Assembly: GCF_002946835.1 (NCBI RefSeq)
Contig: NZ_CP026652.1
Span: 3,596,001-3,660,000 of the forward strand
Direction: 5' to 3'
Origin: Streptomyces dengpaensis
GTDB taxonomy: Bacteria > Actinomycetota > Actinomycetes > Streptomycetales > Streptomycetaceae
Length of the DNA: 64,000 bases
Below the pieces are notes generated by a model. The model did not search any database. It saw nothing but the letters and a program-made list of their open reading frames with translations, and was not told the DNA's origin. Positions within the stretch are counted from its first letter, which is position 1. Each line of letters opens with the position of its first letter. Shown here piece after piece: positions 1 through 7,298 of this stretch. The translations under genes and the position numbers were made by a program.

Positions 1-935
1 TGGAGGCCGCCGAGGTCCTGGTCACCAACGGCGGCAAGCAGGCCATCTACGAGGCCTTCGCCGCGATCCTCGACCCGGGCGACGAGGTCATCGTCCCGGC
101 GCCGTACTGGACGACGTACCCGGAGTCGATCCGTCTCGCCGACGGTGTCCCCGTGGAAGTCGTCGCGGACGAGTCGACCGGCTACCGCGTCTCGGTCGAG
201 CAGCTGGAGGCCGCCCGCACCGAGAACACCAAGGTGCTGCTCTTCGTCTCCCCCTCCAACCCGACGGGCGCGGTCTACACCCGCGAGCAGATCGAGGAGA
301 TCGGCCGCTGGGCCGCCGAGAAGGGCCTGTGGGTCCTGACCGACGAGATCTACGAACACCTGGTCTACGGGGACGCCGAGTTCCACTCGCTGCCCGTCGT
401 CGTGCCCGAGCTGCGCGACAAGTGCATCGTCGTCAACGGTGTGGCCAAGACGTACGCCATGACCGGCTGGCGTGTGGGCTGGGTCATCGGCCCGAAGGAC
501 GTGATCAAGGCCGCGACCAACCTCCAGTCGCACGCCACCTCGAACGTCTCGAACGTGGCCCAGGTCGCCGCGCTCGCCGCCGTCTCGGGCGACCTGGAGG
601 CCGTCGCCAAGATGCGCGAGGCCTTCGACCGTCGCCGCAAGACCATCGTGCGCATGCTGAACGAGATCGACGGCGTGTTCTGCCCGGAGCCCGAGGGCGC
701 CTTCTACGCGTACCCCTCGGTCAAGGCCCTCATCGGCAAGGAGATCCGCGGCAAGCGCGCCCAGAACACGGTCGAGCTGGCCGCGCTCATCCTGGAGGAG
801 GCCGAGGTCGCGGTCGTCCCGGGCGAGGCCTTCGGCACGCCGGGCTATCTGCGTCTGTCGTACGCACTCGGTGACGAGGACCTCGTCGAGGGCGTCAGCC
901 GGATCCAGAAGCTGCTGGCCGAGGCGACGGACTGA
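1..935 (+). CDS. aspC: Aspartate/aromatic aminotransferase, class I/II, 3' part only
   Basis: This PLP-dependent aminotransferase is cut by the left edge; reading codons begin at base 3, and about 310 C-terminal residues are present. The PLP-binding Lys lies in the segment [15 protein letters not shown]. Upstream are [11 protein letters not shown] (the Asn-Pro of the family) and [11 protein letters not shown] (cofactor Asp and Tyr). A C-terminal Arg (YLRLSYA) would bind the substrate carboxylate. By family knowledge it transfers the amino group between aspartate and 2-oxoglutarate in the cytoplasm. In Streptomyces this gene lies next to secE-nusG, which should be just left of the window. The motifs give high confidence in the family; exact substrate specificity is inferred. 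Confidence 0.93.
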   Translation, partial: EAAEVLVTNGGKQAIYEAFAAILDPGDEVIVPAPYWTTYPESIRLADGVPVEVVADESTGYRVSVEQLEAARTENTKVLLFVSPSNPTGAVYTREQIEEIGRWAAEKGLWVLTDEIYEHLVYGDAEFHSLPVVVPELRDKCIVVNGVAKTYAMTGWRVGWVIGPKDVIKAATNLQSHATSNVSNVAQVAALAAVSGDLEAVAKMREAFDRRRKTIVRMLNEIDGVFCPEPEGAFYAYPSVKALIGKEIRGKRAQNTVELAALILEEAEVAVVPGEAFGTPGYLRLSYALGDEDLVEGVSRIQKLLAEATD

Positions 936-991
936 CGTTTTCGTACGTCCCTGGGAGCGTCGTTTTCGTTTGCGCGCTCCACGCGTGCGTG

Positions 992-1030
992 CGGGGCACC
1001 TGCTGTGTGCGGGTGCCCCGTTTGTTCGTT
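992..1030 (+). terminator. Rho-independent-type terminator after the aminotransferase
   Basis: A perfect 9-bp stem (CGGGGCACC at 992-1000, GGTGCCCCG at 1012-1020) with an 11-nt loop is followed by the T-rich run TTTGTTCGTT. It lies 57 nt after the aminotransferase stop and separates it from the adenosine deaminase gene. Confidence 0.8.
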
Positions 1031-1094
1031 CGGGCAAGGCCCCTATCAGGGAATGCGCTACCGGCACGACGTCTCCGTACGGCAAGATCCCAGA

Positions 1095-2123
1095 ATGGAG
1101 CGCGTACGTGATGTCTCTGAACTGCCGAAGGCCCATCTGCACCTGCACTTCACCGGTTCGATGCGGCCGACCACCCTCCTGGAGCTGGCCGACAAGTACG
1201 GCGTGCGGCTGCCCGAAGCGCTGACCAGCGGGGAGCCGCCGAAGCTGCGGGCGACCGATGAGCGCGGCTGGTTCCGCTTCCAGCGGCTGTACGACGCGGC
1301 GCGCTCCTGTCTGAGAGAGCCCGAGGACATCCGGCGCCTGGTGCGCGAGGCCGCCGAGGAGGACCTGAAGGACGGCTCCGGGTGGCTGGAGATCCAGGTC
1401 GACCCGACGTCGTACGCGCCGCGCCTGGGCGGGCTCACTCCGGCGCTGGAGATCATCCTGGACGCGGTGGAATCGGCCATGCGCGAGACCGGGCTCGGGA
1501 TGCGTGTCCTGGTGGCCGCGAACCGGGTGAAACAACCGCTGGACGCCCGGACGCTGGCCCGCCTGGCCGTGCGGTACGCGGACCGGGGCATCGTCGGTTT
1601 CGGGCTCTCCAACGATGAGCGGCGGGGTATGGCGCGGGACTTCGACCGGGCCTTCTCGATCGCGCGGAAGGGCGGGCTGCTCTCCGCCCCGCACGGCGGC
1701 GAGCTGACCGGGCCGACCTCCGTCCGCGACTGCCTGGACGACCTGCACGCCTCGCGGATCGGCCACGGGGTGCGGGCCGCCGAGGACCCGCGGCTGCTGA
1801 AGCGGCTCGCGGACCGCGGGGTGACCTGCGAGGTCTGTCCGGCCTCGAACGTCGCCCTGGGGGTCTACGAGAAGCCGGAGGACGTCCCCCTGCGCACGCT
1901 CTTCGAGGCCGGCGTCCCGATGGCCCTCGGCGCCGACGACCCGCTGCTCTTCGGCTCCCGGCTCGCCGCCCAGTACGAGATCGCGCGCCGCCACCACGGC
2001 TTCACGGACGCGGAACTGGCCGAGCTGGCGCGGCAGTCCGTCCGCGCTTCGGCCGCTCCGGAAGACGTACGCGCGAAACTGCTGGCCGGGGTCGACGACT
2101 GGCTCAGCGGCCCGGCCGCTTGA
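1095..2123 (+). CDS. add: Adenosine deaminase
   Basis: This 342-residue metal-dependent hydrolase would convert adenosine (or deoxyadenosine) to inosine in purine salvage. The N-terminal HLHLHFTGS supplies the metal-binding H-x-H; an HGGE motif, the His of IGHGVRA, CPASNV, and the metal/catalytic Asp pair in LGADDP follow in the order typical of adenosine deaminases. The usual HLDG is HFTG here, an actinobacterial variation. I chose the ATG at 1095, which gives the family-like start MERVRDVSELPKAH; the frame stays open upstream, and an ATG at 1053 preceded by AGG is the alternative. The 3' end overlaps the opposing gene by 20 bp. Confidence 0.9.
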   Translation: MERVRDVSELPKAHLHLHFTGSMRPTTLLELADKYGVRLPEALTSGEPPKLRATDERGWFRFQRLYDAARSCLREPEDIRRLVREAAEEDLKDGSGWLEIQVDPTSYAPRLGGLTPALEIILDAVESAMRETGLGMRVLVAANRVKQPLDARTLARLAVRYADRGIVGFGLSNDERRGMARDFDRAFSIARKGGLLSAPHGGELTGPTSVRDCLDDLHASRIGHGVRAAEDPRLLKRLADRGVTCEVCPASNVALGVYEKPEDVPLRTLFEAGVPMALGADDPLLFGSRLAAQYEIARRHHGFTDAELAELARQSVRASAAPEDVRAKLLAGVDDWLSGPAA

Positions 2124-2781
2124 AGTGTGCGTAGGGCGGATACGGCTGGAAACAGATGACGACCTCGGGGGTGCGCCAGGTGTCCAGGTCCTCCGTCAGC
2201 TCGGCCGCGAGGGAGGTCATGAAGGCCGGCTTCCCTTTGACCACGCCCCTCTGGCGTGGCCCCCAGCCCGCCGCGTACGAGAAGGCCATGGCCGCGGAGG
2301 CGAACACGTCACGGCTGCCGGTCAGGAAGAACGTCCTCGCGTGAGTGGTGTGCCGCACCCAGTCCCGCGTGTCCGTGCGGTGGCGGCGCCGCTGCCAGGC
2401 CTCGGCGTCGCGCGCGGTGCGGGCCTCGTCCGTACGGACGGTGAGCGGCGTGCTGTGCGTCAGCCGACGGCGCAGTTCCGGCCACTTGCTGGGGCGCAGG
2501 CCCGCCGAGTGGTGGACCAGAACGAGGTCCACGAGGTCGCCGCAGCCCCAGTAGGGCTTCCGTACGTCCCTCAGGGGCACATGCACGATCGTGTGCCGGG
2601 AGTACGCGGCGAACGAGAACAGTCCCGCGAGCCGGTTCAGCCCGTCGTGGTCGCCCAGCAGTATGCCGAGCGAGGCCTCGGGGTCGCTGAGCGAGGTGTG
2701 GCGCAGCGGGGTCCAGGGCTGGACGACGCGGTGCTCGTGCGGGCCGGTGCGGGGCCTGAACTGGCGGAGTCTCAGCCGCAT
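2104..2781 (-). CDS. Hypothetical protein, possibly operonic with the TetR regulator
   Basis: A 225-residue soluble protein with no signal peptide or membrane segment. I do not recognise a named domain. It is rich in Arg, His and Trp, with segments such as GILLGDHDGLNRLAGL and WGCGDLVDLVLVHHSAG suggesting a compact alpha/beta fold. It starts 30 nt downstream of the TetR-family gene on the same strand, so the two are probably co-transcribed. The last 20 bp overlap the end of the adenosine deaminase gene on the opposite strand. It looks like a real gene because of codon bias and packing between neighbours; function unknown. Confidence 0.7.
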   Translation of the reverse strand: MRLRLRQFRPRTGPHEHRVVQPWTPLRHTSLSDPEASLGILLGDHDGLNRLAGLFSFAAYSRHTIVHVPLRDVRKPYWGCGDLVDLVLVHHSAGLRPSKWPELRRRLTHSTPLTVRTDEARTARDAEAWQRRRHRTDTRDWVRHTTHARTFFLTGSRDVFASAAMAFSYAAGWGPRQRGVVKGKPAFMTSLAAELTEDLDTWRTPEVVICFQPYPPYAHFKRPGR

Positions 2782-2811
2782 TCGGGATCTCTCATGGGCC
2801 CAGGGTGATCG

Positions 2812-3483
2812 TCAGACCGGATCACCGGCAAGCGAAATACCGCGAAGGAGCGTGCGCGCCAGGGCCGGGGCGAAGGTGTCCAGGGGCGGCGGCGTGCCCT
2901 CCTCCGTGGAGTCGTACGCCCAGGCGCGCTGGGCGCAGGCGCCGAGGAGGAGTGACGCGGCCGCGAAGGTGTCGGCGTACGGGTGGATGCGCCCGGCCCG
3001 CTGTTCGGCCCGCAGATACGCGGCGACGCCCATGATGGGAATGTGCGGGCCCGCGCCCATGGCCCGCATGGCCTCGTCGTGGCGGCGCTTGAGCTGCGTC
3101 TCCGCGTACAAGGAGGCGGCCATCGGAAAACTCTGCTCATAGAAGAGTGCCGCTTGGCGGGCGATCTCCGTGAGGTTCTCCTCGACGGTGTGCTCCCCCG
3201 GCTCGGCCATGAGCCTCTCCAGCAGCGGGCCCAGCTTCGGCAGCCGCTCCTCCAGGACGCGGATGAACAGCTCTTCCTTGCTCGCGAAGTACTTGTAGAG
3301 CGCCGCCTCGGAGCAGCCCGCCGCCTTGGCGATCTCCTTGGTGGTCGCGCGGGCGAGGCCGACGGTGAGCATGAGCTCGCGTGCGGCGTCGAGGATCCGG
3401 ACCCTGGCGGGCTTCTGCTGCGCGGCCTTCTGCGGCGCGGGCTCCCCGGCGGATTTCTGCTGCATGGGGCCCAAGGATTCCAT
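2812..3483 (-). CDS. TetR/AcrR-family transcriptional regulator
   Basis: A 223-residue one-component regulator. The N-terminal helix-turn-helix is clear (TTKEIAKAAGCSEAALYKYF, about residues 47-66), preceded by ILDAARELMLTVGLA and followed by SKEELF, the usual TetR layout. The C-terminal two thirds is an all-helical ligand-binding and dimerisation domain with no recognisable ligand signature. An in-frame ATG at codon 7 is an alternative start. The gene is divergent from an NAD(P)-binding reductase, and the gap holds two palindromes sharing GTGAGTA/TACTCAC half-sites. It probably represses itself and the reductase, releasing on binding a small ligand. Confidence 0.92.
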   Translation of the reverse strand: MESLGPMQQKSAGEPAPQKAAQQKPARVRILDAARELMLTVGLARATTKEIAKAAGCSEAALYKYFASKEELFIRVLEERLPKLGPLLERLMAEPGEHTVEENLTEIARQAALFYEQSFPMAASLYAETQLKRRHDEAMRAMGAGPHIPIMGVAAYLRAEQRAGRIHPYADTFAAASLLLGACAQRAWAYDSTEEGTPPPLDTFAPALARTLLRGISLAGDPV

Positions 3484-3511
3484 GGCGCGACCAACCAGGC
3501 TTGACGGGTGG

Positions 3512-3561
3512 GTGAGTACTTACTCACTCTAGAGGGAGAGCAGCGGTGAGTGAGTACTCAC
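3512..3561. promoter_or_regulatory. Two palindromic TetR-type operators
   Basis: Operator 1 (3512-3527) is a 7-bp inverted repeat, GTGAGTA-CT-TACTCAC. Operator 2 (3550-3561) is the 12-bp palindrome GTGAGTACTCAC. Both carry the same half-site and lie between the divergent TetR gene (start 3483) and the reductase gene (start 3610). By analogy with TetR-family regulation they are the likely binding sites of the neighbouring regulator. Confidence 0.75.
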
Positions 3562-3609
3562 CCACCTGTTTCAGACGCCCATCATCTCGTCCCACACGGG
3601 GAGCAGGTC

Positions 3610-4242
3610 ATGAAACTCACCGTCTTCGGTGCCACGGGTGGCATCGGCCAGGAGATCGTCCGGCAGGCCCTGGCAGCGGGCCACCAGGTCACGGCCGTCG
3701 TACGGGATCCCGCGCGGCTGACGGTCACAGGCGCGGGCCTGGAGGTGTTCCGCGCGGACCTGACGGACCCGGAGGCGCTGCCCCCCGCGGTCGCCGGCCG
3801 GGACGCGGTGCTGTCCGGGCTGGGCGCCCGCGGCCGCAAGGACGCCGGGGTCGCGGCCCGGCTGACCCGTTCGGTGCTGGCCGCCATGGAGGCGGAGGGG
3901 ACTCGACGGCTGCTGGTGGTGAGCGCGGCCCCGGTCGGCCCGGCCCCGGAAGGCGACACCGCCATCGACCGCGCCACGCGTGGGCTGGTCTCGAGGCTCC
4001 TGAAGGACATCTACGCCGACCTGAAGGCGATGGAGGACGAGCTGGCCCGCAGCGCGACGGACTGGACGGTCGTCCGCCCGCCCCGGCTGCAGAACAAGCC
4101 CGTGACCGGCTCGTACCGCACGGTCGTCGGGGGCTTCCCGCTCAAGGGCCGCTTCATCGGCCGCGCCGACGTGGCGCACGCGATGCTGGCGATGATCGAC
4201 GACCCGGGGACGGTGAAGCAGGGGGTGGGCGTCGCCTACTAG
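3610..4242 (+). CDS. NAD(P)-binding SDR-like oxidoreductase (NmrA/epimerase type)
   Basis: A 210-residue atypical short-chain reductase. The Rossmann nucleotide site is at the very N-terminus (MKLTVFGATGGIGQEIV), with AVVRDPARL after strand 2 as in NAD(P)H-binding NmrA/SDRa5 proteins; there is no classical YxxxK catalytic pair. The ATG at 3610 is preceded by GGGGAGCAGGTC, which decides the start over an in-frame GTG at 3550 inside operator 2. It is the divergent partner and likely target of the TetR regulator. Substrate unknown; a stress or detoxification reductase is plausible. Confidence 0.87.
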   Translation: MKLTVFGATGGIGQEIVRQALAAGHQVTAVVRDPARLTVTGAGLEVFRADLTDPEALPPAVAGRDAVLSGLGARGRKDAGVAARLTRSVLAAMEAEGTRRLLVVSAAPVGPAPEGDTAIDRATRGLVSRLLKDIYADLKAMEDELARSATDWTVVRPPRLQNKPVTGSYRTVVGGFPLKGRFIGRADVAHAMLAMIDDPGTVKQGVGVAY

Positions 4243-4265
4243 CGACCTGCCTGGCGTCGGCCGCC

Positions 4266-4289
4266 GTAGCCCTCCCTACGGAGGGCTAC
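4266..4289. terminator. Bidirectional hairpin between convergent genes
   Basis: A perfect 10-bp stem (GTAGCCCTCC at 4266-4275, GGAGGGCTAC at 4280-4289) with a 4-nt loop overlaps the murB stop codon and lies 24 nt after the reductase stop. No T-tract follows, as is common in Streptomyces. Confidence 0.65.
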
Positions 4290-5341
4290 AGCTCGACGCC
4301 GACCGTCACCGGCTCGTTGACCAGCGTGATCCCGAAGGCGGCCCGGACGCCCGCGACGACCTCGCGGGCGAGCACGAGGAGGTCCTCGGTGGTGGCCGCG
4401 CCCCGGTTGGTGAGCGCCAGCGTGTGCTTGGTGGAGATCCGGGCGGGCCCCGTGCCATAGCCCTTGGTGAAGCCGGACTTGTCGATCAGCCAGGCGGCGG
4501 AGGTCTTGGTGTGGCCGTCGCCCGCCGGGTAGGCGGGCGGCACGGCGTCGGCGCCGAGCCGATCCCGCACGCGCGCGTGGAACGCGGCGAACTCCTCGTC
4601 CGTGAGGATCGGGTTGGTGAAGAACGACCCGGCGGACCAGGTGTCGTGGTCCTCTGGGTCGAGCACCATGCCCTTGCCGGAGCGCAGCTTCAGGACGGTC
4701 TCACGGACGGCGGCGAGCGGGACTCGGTCGCCCGGTTCCACGCCCAGCGCGCGGGCCGTCTCGGCATACTTGACCGGCGCGCTCAGCCCGTTCGCGTCCT
4801 CCAGCTCGAAGCGGACGCGCAGCACGACATGGCGCTCCGGGTCGGCCTTGAAGCGGCTGTGGCGGTATGAGAAGGCGCACTCGGCGTTCGTCAGCGTGAC
4901 CGTCTCGCGCGTCTTTCGGTCGTACGCGATCACCTCGGTGCTGGTCGACGACACTTCCTGACCGTACGCGCCCACATTCTGGATCGGTGTCGCGCCCGCG
5001 GAGCCGGGGATCCCGGCCAGGCACTCGATACCGGCGAGCCCGGCCTCGACGGTGCGCGCGACCGCGTCGGTCCACACCTCGCCCGCCGCCAGCTCCAGCC
5101 TCGTACCGTCGAGGGCGAAGCCGCGCGTCGCGATGCGCAGGGCGGTACCGGCGAAGCCCTTGTCGCCGATGACCAGGTTCGATCCGCCGCCGATGATCAG
5201 CAGTGGCGTACCGGCGTCGTCGGCCTCGCGCACGGCGGCGATCACTTCAGCGTCGGTGGTGGCGGTGATCAGCCGGGTCGCCGGGCCCCCGAGCCGGAAG
5301 GTGGTCAGCGGGGCGAGCGGGGCGTCGTGGAGTTCCTGCAC
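4286..5341 (-). CDS. murB: UDP-N-acetylenolpyruvoylglucosamine reductase
   Basis: A 351-residue FAD enzyme that reduces UDP-GlcNAc-enolpyruvate to UDP-MurNAc with NADPH, the second committed step of peptidoglycan synthesis in the cytoplasm. Family signs: N-terminal LTTFRLGGPA, FAD-binding LLIIGGGSNLVIGD, GIECLAGIPGSAGATPIQN, GAYGQE, YRHSRFK, and the catalytic-domain AGSFFTNPI with its active-site Ser. The C-terminal SAAWLIDKSGFTKG is also typical of the type I enzyme. Translation starts at a GTG (5341). The gene is monocistronic on the minus strand, fenced by hairpins on both sides. Confidence 0.95.
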   Translation of the reverse strand: MQELHDAPLAPLTTFRLGGPATRLITATTDAEVIAAVREADDAGTPLLIIGGGSNLVIGDKGFAGTALRIATRGFALDGTRLELAAGEVWTDAVARTVEAGLAGIECLAGIPGSAGATPIQNVGAYGQEVSSTSTEVIAYDRKTRETVTLTNAECAFSYRHSRFKADPERHVVLRVRFELEDANGLSAPVKYAETARALGVEPGDRVPLAAVRETVLKLRSGKGMVLDPEDHDTWSAGSFFTNPILTDEEFAAFHARVRDRLGADAVPPAYPAGDGHTKTSAAWLIDKSGFTKGYGTGPARISTKHTLALTNRGAATTEDLLVLAREVVAGVRAAFGITLVNEPVTVGVEL

Positions 5342-5430
5342 GGGCCAAGACTACGAGAAGGGGCGGGGCCGCCCGGCCACCGGTGCGCACGGGGCACGCG
5401 GACGCCCGCTCGGGCGGGGGCGTCACGCGA

Positions 5431-5464
5431 GTAAGGGGCGCCCGCGATTGCGGGCGCCCCTTAC
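5431..5464 (-). terminator. Strong terminator after the dehydratase pair
   Basis: A perfect 15-bp inverted repeat (5431-5445 with 5450-5464) with a 4-nt loop lies 13 nt beyond the stop of the second MaoC gene and upstream of murB. Confidence 0.8.
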
Positions 5465-5477
5465 CTGAATACCGCGC

Positions 5478-5906
5478 TCAGGCCAGCCGTACGACCGCCC
5501 GCGACATCCCCAGTACCTTCTGTCCCTCGCTCGTCGCCGTGAGGTCGACGCGGACGGTGTTGTCGTCGAGCTTGGCGGCGACCTTGGCGCTGACCTCGAT
5601 GGTCGCGCCCTTCTCGGCGTTCGGGACGACGACGGGCTTGGTGAAACGGACGCCGTACTCGACCACCGCGGCCGGATCGCCGGCCCAGTCGGTGACGACG
5701 CGGATCGCCTCGGCCATGGTGAACATGCCGTGCGCGATGACGTCGGGCAGACCGACCTCGACGGCGAATTTCTCGTTCCAGTGGATCGGGTTGAAGTCCC
5801 CGGAGGCGCCCGCGTACTGCACGAGCGTGGCACGGGTCACGGTGAACGTCTGGGCCGGCAGCTCGGTGCCGACCTCGACGTCCGCGTAAGAGATCTTCGC
5901 CGTCAT
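5478..5906 (-). CDS. MaoC-family (R)-hydroxyacyl dehydratase, HadB-like
   Basis: A 142-residue hot-dog-fold protein. The hydratase motif is intact: GDFNPIHWNEKFAVEVGLP has the catalytic Asp and His five residues apart, followed by DVIAHGMF. By homology to mycobacterial HadB it dehydrates (3R)-hydroxyacyl thioesters. It starts 1 nt after the stop of the upstream HadA-like gene (TGAcATG) with GGAGGAGGG as ribosome site, so the two subunits are probably made together as a heterodimer, one subunit carrying the catalytic pair. The order rpmG, hadA, hadB matches mycobacteria. The acyl chain handled in Streptomyces, which lacks mycolic acids, is uncertain. Confidence 0.9.
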   Translation of the reverse strand: MTAKISYADVEVGTELPAQTFTVTRATLVQYAGASGDFNPIHWNEKFAVEVGLPDVIAHGMFTMAEAIRVVTDWAGDPAAVVEYGVRFTKPVVVPNAEKGATIEVSAKVAAKLDDNTVRVDLTATSEGQKVLGMSRAVVRLA

Positions 5907-5907
5907 G

Positions 5908-6360
5908 TCAGCCCTCCTCCACCGCGCGCGCCACGAGCTTGGTGACGGACGTCACGACATGCTCGCCCGCCTCGTCGTGAACCTCGCCACGGATGTCCAG
6001 GATGTCGTTGCCCGCCATGGACCTGATCGACTCGATGGTCGAGGTGACCGTGAGCCGGTCGCCCGCGCGCACCGGGCGGGTGTAGGCGAACTTCTGGTCG
6101 CCATGCACCACGCGGCTGTAGTCGAGACCCAGTTGCGGGTCCTGGATGACCTGACCGGCGGCCTTGAAGGTGATCGCGAACACGAAGGTCGGCGGGGCGA
6201 TCACATCGGGGTGGCCGAGCGCCTTGGCGGCCTCCGGGTCCGTGTACGCGGGGTTGGGGTCCCCCACGGCCTCCGCGAACTCGCGGATCTTTTCCCGGCC
6301 GACCTCATAGGGGTCGGTGGGCGGGTAGGACCGCCCCACGAAGGACTGGTCGAGCGCCAT
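5908..6360 (-). CDS. FAS1-like dehydratase-domain protein, HadA/UPF0336-like
   Basis: A 150-residue hot-dog protein of the N-terminal MaoC-like dehydratase type. It begins MALDQSFVGRSYPPT and contains AVGDPNPAYTD and GHPDVIAPPTF, the positions where the partner keeps its Asp/His pair; here the site is altered and is expected to be the substrate-binding, non-catalytic half. A strong ribosome site (CAGGAGGTG) precedes the ATG at 6360. The gene sits directly upstream of the HadB-like gene and downstream of rpmG, a conserved actinobacterial arrangement. Role inferred from HadAB. Confidence 0.88.
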   Translation of the reverse strand: MALDQSFVGRSYPPTDPYEVGREKIREFAEAVGDPNPAYTDPEAAKALGHPDVIAPPTFVFAITFKAAGQVIQDPQLGLDYSRVVHGDQKFAYTRPVRAGDRLTVTSTIESIRSMAGNDILDIRGEVHDEAGEHVVTSVTKLVARAVEEG

Positions 6361-6483
6361 GGGCTCGGCACCTCCTGGTTGTCTTCGCTGGACTGGACGT
6401 CACAGCCGGACCGGCTGTGACGGCTGGACCGGCTGTCTTCGCTCTCTTTAGCTCTACAACGACGCGCGAGCTCGACAACGACG

Positions 6484-6515
6484 CGAGGCCGCCCCCCGGG
6501 AAGGGGACGGCCTCG
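6484..6515 (-). terminator. Terminator after rpmG
   Basis: An 8-bp stem (CGAGGCCG at 6484-6491, CGGCCTCG at 6508-6515) with an extra CCCC/GGGG pairing inside the loop lies 15 nt past the rpmG stop and before the dehydratase pair. Confidence 0.65.
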
Positions 6516-6529
6516 TGTACGAGCCTGAT

Positions 6530-6694
6530 TTATCGCGTCTCGCGGTGCGCGGTGTGCGCGTTGCAACGCGGGCAGTGCTTCTTCATCTCCAGTCGGTCCG
6601 GGTCGTTACGCCGGTTCTTCTTGGTGATGTAGTTCCGCTCCTTGCACTCCACGCAGGCCAGCGTGATCTTCGGGCGGACGTCGGTGGCAGCCAC
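6530..6694 (-). CDS. rpmG: 50S ribosomal protein L33
   Basis: The 54-residue sequence (M)[21 protein letters not shown]... is a complete L33. Two CxxC pairs (CVEC and CPRC) are present, so this is the zinc-binding C+ form. The GTG at 6694 is preceded by AAGGAG at good spacing and gives the normal L33 length; the longer open frame upstream is not coding. It lies downstream of tRNA-Thr and tRNA-Met on the same strand, an actinobacterial arrangement of translation genes. Confidence 0.97.
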   Translation of the reverse strand: MAATDVRPKITLACVECKERNYITKKNRRNDPDRLEMKKHCPRCNAHTAHRETR

Positions 6695-6739
6695 AGGAGT
6701 GCTCCTTGACGAACGGATGGGACGATTAATGCATAGAAG

Positions 6740-6777
6740 AGTAGCCGATCGAAGGACCGACCCCACAATCGGCTACT
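6740..6777 (-). terminator. Hairpin between tRNA-Met and rpmG
   Basis: A perfect 10-bp inverted repeat (AGTAGCCGAT at 6740-6749, ATCGGCTACT at 6768-6777) begins 6 nt after the tRNA-Met 3' end on the minus strand. It probably ends or attenuates the tRNA transcript before rpmG. Confidence 0.7.
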
Positions 6778-6782
6778 GTCAG

Positions 6783-6855
6783 TAGCGGTGACCGGACTTG
6801 AACCGGTGACACAGCGATTATGAGCCGCTTGCTCTACCGACTGAGCTACACCGCT
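6783..6855 (-). tRNA. tRNA-Met (anticodon CAT), elongator type
   Basis: The 73-nt cloverleaf is complete: acceptor AGCGGTG/CACCGCT, D-arm GCTC...GAGC, anticodon loop CTCATAA, T-arm ACCGG-TTCAAGT-CCGGT, discriminator A. CCA is not encoded. The A-U first acceptor pair alone does not settle initiator status, but the anticodon stem lacks the three G-C pairs of initiator tRNAs, so this is an elongator. Confidence 0.95.
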
Positions 6856-6901
6856 GTGATGCGATCGGGCCCCGCCTTGCGGCGGGAACCTCTCACACCA
6901 G

Positions 6902-6974
6902 AGCCCCAATACGGAATCGAACCGTAGACCTTCTCCTTACCATGGAGACGCTCTGCCGACTGAGCTATTGGGGC
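6902..6974 (-). tRNA. tRNA-Thr (anticodon GGT)
   Basis: A 73-nt cloverleaf: acceptor GCCCCAA/TTGGGGC, D-arm GCTC/GAGC, anticodon stem TCTCC/GGAGA with loop ATGGTAA (anticodon GGT), T-loop TTCGATT, discriminator T, no encoded CCA. It lies 46 nt upstream of tRNA-Met on the same strand, so the two are probably one transcript. Confidence 0.95.
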
Positions 6975-7298
6975 GAGCGATGAAGACATTACACGGTCGG
7001 CCGCCGATCGCCCAAATCCGTTTCGCGGCACCCGCCCCGGCCTGTTCCCCGCCGTTCCCCAGGCGTTCCCGCAGCCGCTCACGCGCCACTCAAGAACCTG
7101 GGGCGACCACGCATCACCCCCTCGGTACGGCGGCCACGGACCACACCGGTACGGCTACGGACCACACCGGTACGACTATTGCGCTCCTCCCCGACGCGGA
7201 CGGATCGCCGCCCTAGGCTCGACTCACGCTGCGTGATCTTGGGTCCCCACTCTCCGCAGTCGCCCCTCCCGCAGCCGCCCCCGAGCCCCAGGAGCGCG
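6975..7298. other. Intergenic region between tRNA-Thr and the amidohydrolase-like gene
   Basis: Holds the tRNA promoter on the left and a two-copy 21-bp tandem repeat at 7136-7177 (core ACGGACCACACCGGTACG). No other gene-like signal seen. Confidence 0.6.
6986..7015 (-). promoter_or_regulatory. Putative promoter of the tRNA-Thr/tRNA-Met unit
   Basis: On the minus strand TTGGGC (7010-7015) and TAATGT (6986-6991) are separated by 18 nt, and the -10-like box ends 11 nt before tRNA-Thr. The match to a housekeeping sigma promoter is good in -10 and moderate in -35. Confidence 0.5.

Noticed and set aside
6783..6855. Initiator tRNA-fMet
   Set aside because: The anticodon stem lacks the three consecutive G-C pairs of initiator tRNAs, so it was called an elongator.
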